A stretch of DNA of 64,000 bases from Limiplasma sp034927815 (GTDB lineage Bacteria; Bacillota; Clostridia; Christensenellales; Aristaeellaceae): contig JAYFPK010000009.1 in the NCBI GenBank assembly GCA_034927815.1, forward strand, positions 1 to 64,000, in the 5' to 3' direction. Below the pieces are notes generated by a model that was not told the origin of the DNA, made no database searches, and saw nothing but the letters and a program-made list of their open reading frames with translations. Position 1 is the first letter of the stretch. Every line of letters begins with the position of its first letter. Shown piece by piece: positions 45,931-54,052 of the stretch. The translations under genes were made by a program, and so were the position numbers.

Positions 45931-46791
45931 GTGAATCGAAGAACCTGGACAGGGTGGATTTTGCTGGCGGCGCTGGTGCTGGTGGCGGCAGGCGCGCTGG
46001 CGCTGGTGAACGCGCTGACCAACCGGCCCCCTGAGGAGCAATCCCTGGCCTCGGCCCGGGAGAACCTGACGGTGTTATTCCCGGAGGCGGACCCCGACGG
46101 CAAGGGCTTTGTGGCGATTTCCCTGCCCCAGGACAGCCCGTTGGATTTCGCATGCCAGGTGCGGCGCGGGGACGCGCTGCTGGGCTATGGGGCCGCCGCC
46201 ACAGTGCGGGGCTATGCCGGGCCGGTGCAAACCACCGTGGGCCTGGAGCCGGATGGAAAGCTGAAGGGCATTATCGTGGGAGGCGAGGGGTTCGCGGAAA
46301 CCCAAGGCCTGGGCACCAAGGTCCAGGACGAGGAGTTTCGCGGCCAGTTTCAGGGCAAGGTGCCGCCCCTGGCTTTGGGGGAGGACATACAGGCCGTCTC
46401 CGGCGCCACCATTACCAGCCGCGCCGTGCTGGACGGCGTGAACCGTGCGGCGGAGGCCCTCTGGCAGACGGTGGGTTCCCCCGTGCCCCAGGAGGCCTTG
46501 CCGCCGCGCACCGCCAGCGCCAGCGTCATGGGCTACGCCGGACCGGTGTTGGTGCAGGTGGCCTTGGATGAGGCCGGGGCTATCACGGCCCTCCAGGTGG
46601 GAAAGGCACGGTTTCTGGAGACCGAGGGCCTCGGCTCCAAGGTCAAGGAGGAGGCTTTTACCAGCCTGTTTGTGGGGAAGAAGCCTCCTTTGGCCCTGGG
46701 AAAGGATATCGACGCCATCGCGGGGGCCACCGTCAGCAGCCAGGCCGTGTTGGAAGCGGTGAACGCGGCCGTGGCGTTTTTGAACGAATAG
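45931..46791 (+). CDS. Membrane-anchored protein with two FMN-binding domains
   Basis: 286 residues. An N-terminal signal anchor (WILLAALVLVAAGALALVNAL) is followed by two tandem RnfG/NqrC-like FMN_bind domains. The first has the flavinylation motif SGATITS (Thr about 160), the second AGATVSS (Thr about 267), where Ser is replaced by Ala. Both have the GLGTKV/GLGSKV turn before the motif. ApbE, encoded just upstream, should attach FMN to one or both. Such proteins carry electrons on the outer face of the membrane. It starts with GTG at 45931, 7 bases after AGGAGGGA; an in-frame ATG at 45901 is inside the upstream hairpin and less likely. Confidence 0.9.
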   Translation: MNRRTWTGWILLAALVLVAAGALALVNALTNRPPEEQSLASARENLTVLFPEADPDGKGFVAISLPQDSPLDFACQVRRGDALLGYGAAATVRGYAGPVQTTVGLEPDGKLKGIIVGGEGFAETQGLGTKVQDEEFRGQFQGKVPPLALGEDIQAVSGATITSRAVLDGVNRAAEALWQTVGSPVPQEALPPRTASASVMGYAGPVLVQVALDEAGAITALQVGKARFLETEGLGSKVKEEAFTSLFVGKKPPLALGKDIDAIAGATVSSQAVLEAVNAAVAFLNE

Positions 46792-46858
46792 GGGAGAGGG
46801 GGAGCTATGCAGTTTTGCCGCAGGCTCCTTAATTCCGCGCCCTCACTTTCCTTGCCAT

Positions 46859-47197
46859 TCAGCTCTGAACAACGCAAAATGGGTTGCCGTCAGGATCGCG
46901 AAGCACAACATAGTCCGCGCCGGGAGGATACTGCCATGGGGCCCTTGTCGCCCCAAGGGCCAGCAGCCTTTCCACCTCTTCCTGTTGGCGTGAGGTAAAC
47001 AAATCAATGTGATGCCGTTTGGCCTTATCCGAAGTGACAAGATTCAGGGACATCTGTATGCCCTTTCCGTTTTTGGGGATGAGAATCGCCCAATCCTGCG
47101 ACGCCGGGTATTTCAGCCGGTATCCCAAGGCGTTGCTCCAAAAGGCCACCGCTCTGTCTATGTTTTTAACGCCCCATACAATGGACCCGATCTCCAT
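46859..47197 (-). CDS. VOC-family (glyoxalase-like) protein
   Basis: A 112-residue single-domain vicinal-oxygen-chelate protein. It shows the paired beta-alpha-beta pattern IVWGVKNIDRAVAFWSNALGYRL and the closing YVVLRDPDGNPFCVV typical of the glyoxalase/bleomycin-resistance fold. Specific substrate is unknown. The ATG at 47197 has GGAGGC 8 bases upstream; a longer frame reaching 47320 is rejected because it has no ribosome site and runs out of the domain. It lies at the edge of the second repeat locus. Confidence 0.85.
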   Translation of the reverse strand: MEIGSIVWGVKNIDRAVAFWSNALGYRLKYPASQDWAILIPKNGKGIQMSLNLVTSDKAKRHHIDLFTSRQQEEVERLLALGATRAPWQYPPGADYVVLRDPDGNPFCVVQS

Positions 47198-47439
47198 GCC
47201 TTTTGCCTCCAATCGTGGATTTATTTGTTCTTGATATTGGGTGGGGGTTGATTTTGATTTTATCATAGAATGGGCATGGGGAGTATCCTGTTTTATGGGT
47301 TTTCGCAGAGGGGAGGTCATTTGATTCGGTCTTATGCTTTTCCTCCTTGTCGTAGGAAACCAATACGTTAGGGGGCCGGGGGGATTTCCGATATCTCTTT
47401 CGCCCGCCCCAGGGTGTAGCCCTGGAGCGGGTACGGTTC

Positions 47440-47767
47440 AGATAAATCGTCGCGGTCTTCACTACCGTTTGACCGCTCGTTTATCTTCCCACTTCGGGTC
47501 GCTTTGGGCTTCGCCCAAGCGTCCACTGGACGCACGCTTCCCTCCGTGTGATTCGTGCCTTCGGCAACTTCGGTCGCTAGTCGGGCCTGCGGCCCTCCCT
47601 CATTCCCCCAGGCCCCCTAACAACCCCTTTCCCCCCTCAACGGCCAGGGGCTTTCCGGCCCTTCGGTCGTCGCAGCCTTCACTACCGTTCGGCCGCTCGC
47701 CTCAGGCCCCAGCTTCGGGTCGCTTTGGGCTTCGCCCAAGCGTCCACTGGACGCACGCTCCCCTCCG
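47440..47767 (+). repeat. Structured non-coding module, locus 2 (two copies)
   Basis: Copy 1: outer stem AGATAAA/TTTATCT (47440-47446, 47480-47486), inner stem GCGGTC/GACCGC (47452-47457, 47471-47476) around TTCACTACCGTTT. Copy 2: inner arms near GCAGCC/GGCCGC (47672-47677, 47691-47696) around the same loop. Each is followed by hairpin TTGGGC-TTC-GCCCAA and near-palindrome GCGTCCA-C-TGGACGC. A 47-base block is identical at 47492-47538 and 47713-47759. Compared with 20262-20460 the stems differ but remain paired. Confidence 0.7.
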
Positions 47768-48022
47768 CTGCCCCTGGAACCCCCTGCGGGCAAACTAGTA
47801 TAACCGAAGATTGCTGCCGCGACTTAGAAAAGGCTGCTGCTTTGTTTTGAAACCTGCCTATCAGCCATAGCGCTTTCCTGTGATTGTGATATGCAAGATA
47901 ATGCAGTATGGCTATGAACAAGGCCGGAAGGACATATGAAACACTTTCGTTCTTTTCTCCTTTTTGAAATGACACCTCCCTATATAGCCTCTCATGGTTT
48001 TTGCCGACAAAGGTGTTTTCGG

Positions 48023-48117
48023 GGTATGAGATACCAAATGCACTCTGATAGAAAGTGATATACTCTGATGAATTCTGTATGGAGTCCTCTATCCAACGTA
48101 TACTATTTGTATCACTT
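48023..48117 (+). promoter_or_regulatory. Candidate promoter/operator region of the XRE gene
   Basis: It contains GGTAT-GAG-ATACC (48023-48035), the octamer ACTCTGAT twice (48042-48049, 48062-48069), and an inverted pair AAGTGATA (48053-48060) / TATCACTT (48110-48117). A TATACT -10 candidate lies at 48099-48104 with a poor -35. Repressor-type half-sites around a promoter fit self-regulation, but this is inferred. Confidence 0.4.
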
Positions 48118-48142
48118 ACACTCTGTTGGGGGGTGACGCGAA

Positions 48143-48472
48143 TTAGATGATAAGTCCATAGGCCGCAAGATCAGGCAATGCCGGGAGGCGAAGGGAATCA
48201 AGCGCGAAGCCTTTGCCGAAATGGTGGATTTGAGCGTGAGCTACCTTAGCGCCCTGGAGCGCGGGGAGAAACTTCCCAAGCTGGACACGTTTATCCGCAT
48301 TGCCAACACGCTTCAAGTGCCCTCGGACCTTCTGCTGGCGGATGTGCTGTCTGTCCGAAACCAAATCACCGCCTCGTCCCTGTCTGAAAGCCTTGCCGCT
48401 TTGCCCGGGGTAGAGCAAAAGCGGGTCTTAAATGTAATGAGAACCATGATCGCCGACGCGCAAAAGCAATAG
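48143..48472 (+). CDS. XRE-family regulator lacking a normal start codon
   Basis: The frame encodes an XRE/Cro helix-turn-helix (SIGRKIRQCREAKG, then EMVDLSVSYLSALERGEKLPKLDTFIRIANTL) and a short C-terminal helix region, 109 residues if read from 48143. The first ATG in frame (48221) falls inside the domain, after helix 2. A strong GGGGGGTGA ribosome site is correctly spaced for codon 48143, but that codon is TTA. No ATG, GTG or TTG is available between the in-frame stop at 48134 and 48221. Either TTG/ATG has mutated, or a rare start is used. A terminator follows the gene. Confidence 0.6.
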   Translation, partial: LDDKSIGRKIRQCREAKGIKREAFAEMVDLSVSYLSALERGEKLPKLDTFIRIANTLQVPSDLLLADVLSVRNQITASSLSESLAALPGVEQKRVLNVMRTMIADAQKQ

Positions 48473-48484
48473 GGCAAACCCGGT

Positions 48485-48516
48485 AATCTGCGGCATGAAA
48501 GCGCCGCGGATTTTTT
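48485..48516 (+). terminator. Terminator after the XRE gene
   Basis: 10-bp stem AATCTGCGGC/GCCGCGGATT (one G-T pair) with an 8-base loop, running into TTTTTT. Confidence 0.88.
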
Positions 48517-48595
48517 ATCCCTTTATCGGTGGGGTGGCAGTCACACCAAAAAGCAGAAACGCCGGACCAACACAGGCCTGGCCCATGAAAAAGAA

Positions 48596-48628
48596 AAAGC
48601 CGCCCCCGGCTTACCCGGGGGCGGCTTT
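48596..48628 (-). terminator. Terminator after nagA
   Basis: 14-bp stem AAAGCCGCCCCCGG/CCGGGGGCGGCTTT, 5-base loop; on the minus strand it is followed by a T-rich run. Confidence 0.88.
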
Positions 48629-48640
48629 CCTGCCATTGTT

Positions 48641-49768
48641 TTATTCTTCAATAACTCCCTGGAATCCCCACTCCTTGTCAAAGCGCACCATCACGGCGGG
48701 GGCGTCCACCCAAAGCCGCCCAAAATCCGGTTCCTTGATGGACAGGGCGGGGGCTTCCGTCACCATCCGGGCCGCGTCCTGGGGCGCGACTCCAAAGGCG
48801 ATCAGGTTTTGCAAGGCCCGCATCATGGTGAGGGTGCTTCCGGCCAACGTGCCGTCCTTCAGGCGGGCCGCCCCGTCTTTGACAAAGACGTCCTGGCCTC
48901 CCAGCTGATAGGTGCCGTCAGGCATACCGGCGGCCTCCATGGCGTCGGTAACGGCCACGGCCAAGGTGGGGCCTTTGGCCTGGGCGATCAGCCGGACGAT
49001 ATCCGGATGAAGATGAATGCCGTCGCAGATGAATTCACAGGCAATGCGGGAATCCACCAGGGCCGCCCCAGGCACCCCGGGAGCCCGGTGGGCCAAAGGC
49101 GTTTGGGCGTTGAAGGTATGGGTGATATGGCTGGCTCCGTGGTCCGCCGCCTCATGCACATGCTCGGCGGAGCAGTCCGTGTGGCCGATGCTCACCACAA
49201 TGCCCTTTTGGGTCAGGGTTTGGATGAACTCCATGGCCCCCTGAAGCTCCGGGGCCAAGGTGATCATGCGCACTGCGCTCTCATAGGGCCCCACATACTC
49301 GTTCCAATTCTCCAAAGTGGGCAGGACGAAGAATTCCTTGAGCTGGGCTCCGGCTTTGGTAGGCTGGAGGAAGGGCGCTTCCATATGCGCGCCCAGCACC
49401 ACCGCGCCGCCGGGCTCGGGGTTTTCCATCACGGCCTGGATTCCGGCCAGGGCCTTTTGGGTGGCCTCGGGGCTGGCGCTCATGGTGGTAGGCAAAAAGG
49501 CGGCCACCCCGACTTTGCGCAGTTCCCGGCTCATGTGCCGCACCGCTTCCTCCCCTTCCATGGTGTCATGACCCATGAAGGCGTGGATGTGGACGTCCAC
49601 AAAGCCGGGCAGCAGATAGTCCCCCTCCAGGTTCAGGGAGGCGTTTGCGCCGGTGCCTACGGCGGGGGAGTTCGCCTCAATGGCGGTGATTTTGCCCTGG
49701 GAGGTCCGCAAGGTGGTGTGGGGCGCAAAGGCCTCTCCCAGAAGCGCGTTGGCATTGGTGATGATCAT
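48641..49768 (-). CDS. nagA: N-acetylglucosamine-6-phosphate deacetylase
   Basis: Removes acetate from GlcNAc-6-P in amino-sugar recycling. The 375-residue amidohydrolase has the metal-site DVHIHAFMGHDTME, the HMEAPFL segment (usually HLEGPF), IGHTDCSAEHV, THTFNAQTPLAHRAPG and the catalytic Asp in VAVTDAMEAAG. No nagB or PTS gene is adjacent. It precedes its own terminator and lies downstream of the pot operon. The two-residue change near the Glu ligand (Gly to Ala) is conservative; the Glu itself is present. Confidence 0.93.
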   Translation of the reverse strand: MIITNANALLGEAFAPHTTLRTSQGKITAIEANSPAVGTGANASLNLEGDYLLPGFVDVHIHAFMGHDTMEGEEAVRHMSRELRKVGVAAFLPTTMSASPEATQKALAGIQAVMENPEPGGAVVLGAHMEAPFLQPTKAGAQLKEFFVLPTLENWNEYVGPYESAVRMITLAPELQGAMEFIQTLTQKGIVVSIGHTDCSAEHVHEAADHGASHITHTFNAQTPLAHRAPGVPGAALVDSRIACEFICDGIHLHPDIVRLIAQAKGPTLAVAVTDAMEAAGMPDGTYQLGGQDVFVKDGAARLKDGTLAGSTLTMMRALQNLIAFGVAPQDAARMVTEAPALSIKEPDFGRLWVDAPAVMVRFDKEWGFQGVIEE

Positions 49769-49960
49769 GGCAATCCTTCCTTTTCAGATCATTCCTCATC
49801 ATTGAAAGGGGCGGACGGAACGCCCGTCCCTTTAGGCCCCCGAAAAACCGGTGGCATGGCGGAGTTTCAGGGCAGATACCGTACAACGGAAACGCATCAA
49901 AGCGCCGGAATACCGTCTCTGGCAAAAGGTCCATGCGGCCTCCTGGCAGCCGCCTTGCGG

Positions 49961-49993
49961 CCTCCGCCGGCAAACCGGGCCTGCCGGCGGAGG
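49961..49993. other. Strong hairpin after potD
   Basis: 12-bp perfect stem CCTCCGCCGGCA/TGCCGGCGGAGG with a 9-base loop in the 264-base gap between potD and nagA. There is no T-run, so it may stabilise the potD message or terminate with help. Confidence 0.5.
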
Positions 49994-50032
49994 GACGCAG
50001 CCGAAACGGCCGCGCCGTTAAGGCTCAACTCC

Positions 50033-51067
50033 TTATTGGAGCTTGAAGGCCGTGTAGATCTCCTGCATGGTGGTTTCCGCCTCGCCAATGTCCTGGATGA
50101 ACTCCGCCCCGGTCAGCAGGTCCGCGGGCACGTACACCACGGGGCTGTTCAGGTATTCCTCGGGCAGGTCGGCGGCAGCCGCCTTGTTCACGTTCATGTA
50201 GGTCTGGGTCAGGGCGTTGTGGGCCGCCACGTCTGGGCGCATCAGGTAATCCAGGAACAGGTGGGCGTTGTCCACATTGGCGGATTTGGCGGAAAGCACG
50301 ATGCCGTCAATGCCAAAGCCAAGGCCCTCCTTGGGGTAGACCACCTTCAGATCCGGGCGCTCCTGGAGGGTGTAGTACACCTGGGGGGTGAACATGTAGG
50401 CCACGGAGACCTCGCCGTTGATGATGGACAGGTAGGGGGTGTTGTAGTCGAATACCCGGATGTTGGGGAACAGGGGCATCAGCTTTTCCTTGGCCTGGGC
50501 CAGCACCTCGGGATCGGTCTCGTTGAAGCTCTTGCCCATGGTTTTCAGGGTGATGCCGATCACGTTGCGGGCATCGTCGATCATGACGATGCTGTCCTCA
50601 AGGGCCGGGTTCCACAGGTCTTCATAGCCGGTGATCTCGATGCTCACCTGGGCCGGATCGTACACGATCAGCGGGGTGCCCGCCATGTAGGGGATCACGT
50701 ACTCGTTGTTGGGGTCGTAGTACTGGCCCAGGAACGCCTCGTCCAGGTTGCCGTAGTTGGGGAGCTTGCCCTTGTCCAGCTTTTGAAGCAACCCCTCCTT
50801 TTGCATGATGTTCAAGGCATAGTCGCTGGCCAGCACCAAATCGTACCCCTCGCCGCCGGTTTGGCCCATTTTGAGCATCATGTCGTCGTTGGTTTCCGCG
50901 GGGGAATAGATCACGTCGATGCCGGTTTCCTGCTCAAAGGCGGCAATGATGTCGTCGTCAATGTAGGTCTCCCAGGTAAAGAGGTTGAGTACCTTGCTCC
51001 CTTCCGCCAGGGAGAGGGCCGGGAGAAGCATCAGCAGGGAGAGAAGCAGAGCGGTAAGTTTTTTCAT
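50033..51067 (-). CDS. potD: Spermidine/putrescine-binding protein
   Basis: Extracytoplasmic substrate-binding protein of the polyamine ABC transporter, 344 residues. After a signal peptide (MKKLTALLLSLLMLLPALSLA) comes the PotD pattern VLNLFTWETYIDDDIIAAFEQETGIDV, YDLVLASDYALNIM and VIPYMAGTPLIVYDP. No lipobox Cys follows the signal sequence, unlike most binding proteins of Gram-positive bacteria, so the protein may be released or held only by the transporter. It is the last gene of the operon, 55 bases after potC. Confidence 0.92.
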   Translation of the reverse strand: MKKLTALLLSLLMLLPALSLAEGSKVLNLFTWETYIDDDIIAAFEQETGIDVIYSPAETNDDMMLKMGQTGGEGYDLVLASDYALNIMQKEGLLQKLDKGKLPNYGNLDEAFLGQYYDPNNEYVIPYMAGTPLIVYDPAQVSIEITGYEDLWNPALEDSIVMIDDARNVIGITLKTMGKSFNETDPEVLAQAKEKLMPLFPNIRVFDYNTPYLSIINGEVSVAYMFTPQVYYTLQERPDLKVVYPKEGLGFGIDGIVLSAKSANVDNAHLFLDYLMRPDVAAHNALTQTYMNVNKAAAADLPEEYLNSPVVYVPADLLTGAEFIQDIGEAETTMQEIYTAFKLQ

Positions 51068-51122
51068 GGGTTCGTTCTCCTTTCCAATTTGAGATTCCTT
51101 TGGATTTGGTTGGGGCTTTTTG

Positions 51123-51992
51123 TCAATGGTTGGGGGTTTGCGCCTGCAAAAGGGGCCGGGTATGCCGCAGGGCCTTGCGCCTTTGCCGGGCCCCCCGGAT
51201 CGCGCCCAGGTACTGGCTCAGGGAGATGGCCAGGAAGGCCACCGCAATCATCACGCTGCACAGGGCGTTGATCTGGGCGGATACGCCCACCCGGACGCTG
51301 GAGTAAATCTTCACGGGCAAGGTGACGGAGCCGGAGCCGTACAGGAAGAAGCTGATGATGAAATCATCCAGGGACATCGCCATGGCCAGGAAAGCGCCGG
51401 AGACGATGGCCGGGCGCACCAGGGGCAACGTGATGTCCACCAGCACCCGCTGGGGCGTGGCCCCCAAATCCCGGGCCGCGTCAAAGAGGGCGGGGTCCAT
51501 CCCCACCAGCTGGCCCTTCACGGTGAGGAAGATGTAGGGAATGCAAAAGGTGGTGTGGGACAAAACCAAGGTCAGCGTCCCAAAGGGAAGGCCCACCCCG
51601 TAGAAAATCGCCATGAAGGCCATGCCCAGGATGATCTCCGGGATCATGATGGGCAAGGACACCAACGTCTCCATCAGCCCCGCGCTGCGGGAGGGCTTGG
51701 CCTCCGGCAGCAGGCTCCGCTGGGCCATGCCGATGGCCCCCAAAGTGCCGATGACCACCGAGATGGCGGTGGACCACAGGGCCACCTTCACGCTCACCCA
51801 CAGGGCCTCCCCATACCCCCGGGTGCCGGAGAACAGGTCGTGGTACCACCGGGTGGTAAAGCCCGTAAATTCCACGGGGCTGCGGCCGGGGTTGGCGTTG
51901 AAGGAATAGGCCACCACGGTGACGATGGGCAGGTACAACACCAGCAGCACCAATACCAGGAACAGGATGGACCAAAAGGATTGTCGTTTCAT
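51123..51992 (-). CDS. potC: Polyamine ABC transporter permease PotC
   Basis: Inner-membrane permease, 289 residues, six predicted membrane helices starting with FWSILFLVLVLLVLYLPIVTVVAYSF. The EAA cytoplasmic loop reads DAARDLGATPQRVLVDITLPLVRPAI, which docks with the ATPase. N-terminal YSFN and WYHDLF fit PotC rather than PotB. It lies 12 bases after potB. Confidence 0.93.
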   Translation of the reverse strand: MKRQSFWSILFLVLVLLVLYLPIVTVVAYSFNANPGRSPVEFTGFTTRWYHDLFSGTRGYGEALWVSVKVALWSTAISVVIGTLGAIGMAQRSLLPEAKPSRSAGLMETLVSLPIMIPEIILGMAFMAIFYGVGLPFGTLTLVLSHTTFCIPYIFLTVKGQLVGMDPALFDAARDLGATPQRVLVDITLPLVRPAIVSGAFLAMAMSLDDFIISFFLYGSGSVTLPVKIYSSVRVGVSAQINALCSVMIAVAFLAISLSQYLGAIRGARQRRKALRHTRPLLQAQTPNH

Positions 51993-52004
51993 GCGCCGCC
52001 CCCC

Positions 52005-52862
52005 TTAAAACAGGCTCATGTCGTTGGTGCCGCCCAGCTTGCGGTACACCACGATCACGGCGGAGGTCACGGCCAGCAAAAGGACGCTCAAGGCCGCTGC
52101 CAGGGGGATGTTTCTGCCGCCGATGAGCTTTTGAATCAGCCCGCCCGCCAGCACGTTCTTGCTGCCCCCCAGCAGGTCGCTGAGGAAGAACAGCCCCATG
52201 GAGGGGATGAACACCAGCACGCACCCCGCCAGGAGCCCCGGAAGGGTGAGGGGGATGGTGATGGTGAAAAAGGCTTTCAGGGGCTTGGCCCCCAGGTCCC
52301 TGGCGGCCTCCACGGTGGAGAAGTCCATTTTCTCCACGGTGGTGTAGGTGGGCAGAATCATGAAGGGGATCAGGGCGTAGACCATGCCCAGCAGCACGGC
52401 CCCCTCGGTGTTGAGCAGCTTTAGAGGCTGGCTGGTGAAGCCCAGGGCCATTAGCGCGTTGTTGAGGGGTCCGTTGGCAATCAGCAAGATGCGCCAGCCG
52501 TAGATGCGGATCAGCGCGTTGGTCCAAAAGGGCACGATCACCAGCAGCATCACCAAGGTACGGGCCTTGGGGGAGAGCCGGGCCATGAAATAGCCGAAGG
52601 GGTAGCCGATGAGGATGCAGATGACTGTGGTTTCCAGGGCCAGCACCAAGCTGTTCACCAGCACCCGGAGGTACTGGGGGTCAAAGAGGCGGGCGTAGTT
52701 ATCCAGCGTCACCTCTCCCGTAACCCCCAGGTTTTCCCCCGGGGTCAGAAAGCTAAGGCCGATGACATACAGCAGCGAAACAAACACGAAGGCAATGGCC
52801 CACAGGTACATGGGCAGCTTCAGCAGCCGGGTAAAGGCAAGGTCACGCTTTTGGCTGTTCAT
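52005..52862 (-). CDS. potB: Polyamine ABC transporter permease PotB
   Basis: Second permease subunit, 285 residues, six hydrophobic segments (MYLWAIAFVFVSLLYVIGLSF first) and the EAA loop EAARDLGAKPLKAFFTITIPLTLPGLLAG. The start is the ATG at 52862, immediately after potA ends; a 22-residue N-terminal extension of the frame overlaps potA and is rejected. Confidence 0.93.
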   Translation of the reverse strand: MNSQKRDLAFTRLLKLPMYLWAIAFVFVSLLYVIGLSFLTPGENLGVTGEVTLDNYARLFDPQYLRVLVNSLVLALETTVICILIGYPFGYFMARLSPKARTLVMLLVIVPFWTNALIRIYGWRILLIANGPLNNALMALGFTSQPLKLLNTEGAVLLGMVYALIPFMILPTYTTVEKMDFSTVEAARDLGAKPLKAFFTITIPLTLPGLLAGCVLVFIPSMGLFFLSDLLGGSKNVLAGGLIQKLIGGRNIPLAAALSVLLLAVTSAVIVVYRKLGGTNDMSLF

Positions 52863-52863
52863 G

Positions 52864-53991
52864 TCACTCACCTTCTTCAAGGGCCGGGGCGGAGGGATCG
52901 TCCGGCACCAAGGGCGCGTGGCGCACATCCCAGCCCACGCAGATGGTCTCCCCTATGGGATATTTATCCAGCTCGGCGGCCTGTGAAACCGCGGAAAGGG
53001 TGAGCTTGTCCGACAGGGCGATGCGGGTGTGCTGCATGCCCCCGGCGTACTCCTTGCTGAGGATGCGCCCCTGGAGGCACATGTCGAACTGGCTGTTGTA
53101 GCCGTACAGCACCCGTTGAGGCCGCAGGCACAGCACCAAATCGTCCCCCGGAGACACAGGGAAACGGCCGTCGGACAGGGCCGGGATGGAGGTTCCCGCC
53201 ACTTGCAAGGACAGATGGCCGTTCTCCCCCAGGGCCTCCACCTTGCCCCGGAGCAGGTTGCTCTGGCCGATGAAGCTGGCGGCAAAGACGGTCTCCGGGC
53301 GCTCGTAGACCTCCTCCGGAGTGCCGATCTGCTCGATATGACCCTCCCGCATGATTACCACCCGGGTGGACATGTTCAGGGCTTCCTCCTGATCGTGGGT
53401 GATGTAGAGGAAGGTGATGTTCAATTGCTGCTGGAGCCTTTTGAGCTCCTGCTGCATCTGCTGGCGCAGCTTCAAATCCAAAGCCCCCAAGGGCTCGTCC
53501 AGCAGCAGAATCTTGGGCCGGAGCACCAGGGCCCGGGCAATGGCCACCCGCTGCCGCTGGCCGCCGGAAAGCTGGGTGGGCATGCGGCGCTCATAGCCTT
53601 CCAGGCGCACCAAGGAGAGCATCTCCCGCACCCGCTCCTTTTGCTCCTGCTTGGGAACATGCCGGAGTTTGAGGCCGTAGGCGATGTTTTGGAACACGTT
53701 CATATGGGGGAACAGCGCGTAGTTTTGGAATACGGTATTCACGCTGCGCTCCTCCGGCGGCAGAGCCGTTACATCCTGGTTCTCCAAATACACGCTGCCT
53801 CCGCCCGGGCGCTCCAGCCCCGCGATCAGCCGCAGGGTGGTGGTCTTTCCGCAGCCGCTGGGGCCCAGAAGGGTCAAAAATTCCCCCGGATAAACGTCCA
53901 GGTCAATGCCGTGCAATACCTCGCCCTGGCCGTAGTCCTTGGTCAGGCCGGACAGGCGGAGAATGGGGCTTTCCTTGGCTTGCGCGCTCAT
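52864..53991 (-). CDS. potA: Polyamine ABC transporter ATPase PotA
   Basis: ATP-binding subunit, 375 residues. Walker A GPSGCGKTTT, the Q-loop FQNYALFPHMNVFQN, signature LSGGQRQRVAIARAL, Walker B KILLLDEPLGALD and switch His in YITHDQEEAL are all intact. The C-terminal 130 residues form the TOBE regulatory domain of the spermidine/Fe class importers. It follows the arsR-type gene by 61 bases and begins the transporter genes potA-potB-potC-potD. Confidence 0.95.
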   Translation of the reverse strand: MSAQAKESPILRLSGLTKDYGQGEVLHGIDLDVYPGEFLTLLGPSGCGKTTTLRLIAGLERPGGGSVYLENQDVTALPPEERSVNTVFQNYALFPHMNVFQNIAYGLKLRHVPKQEQKERVREMLSLVRLEGYERRMPTQLSGGQRQRVAIARALVLRPKILLLDEPLGALDLKLRQQMQQELKRLQQQLNITFLYITHDQEEALNMSTRVVIMREGHIEQIGTPEEVYERPETVFAASFIGQSNLLRGKVEALGENGHLSLQVAGTSIPALSDGRFPVSPGDDLVLCLRPQRVLYGYNSQFDMCLQGRILSKEYAGGMQHTRIALSDKLTLSAVSQAAELDKYPIGETICVGWDVRHAPLVPDDPSAPALEEGE

Positions 53992-54052
53992 GGTTTCTCT
54001 CCTTTGAAATACGCTGTGGACTTTTTGGGGCTTACAAGGCGCTTGCCAAGGC

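Larger units (their letters stand above)
47198..48142. other. 945-base gap with structured repeat locus 2
   Basis: No intact gene. It contains an 11-base perfect inverted repeat GTTAGGGGGCC/GGCCCCCTAAC (47367-47377, 47611-47621), two copies of the structured module, a segment at 47815-47860 that resembles the complement of 20166-20211, and an AT-rich region upstream of the XRE gene. Open frames across the repeat (both strands) are Arg/Pro/Ser-rich with no ribosome site and are not called. Confidence 0.6.

Noticed and set aside
47367..47627. Integron attC site or gene cassette
   Set aside because: GTTAG/CTAAC ends recall attC core sites, but the span is too long, the ends are not standard and there is no integrase in the window.
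47492..47759. CRISPR array from the 47-base direct repeat
   Set aside because: Only two copies 221 bases apart, no regular spacers and no cas genes.
47334..47798. 154-codon open frame across the locus 2 repeat
   Set aside because: Arg/Pro/Ser-rich translation of hairpin repeats, no ribosome site, and the same DNA is better explained by a conserved fold with paired changes.
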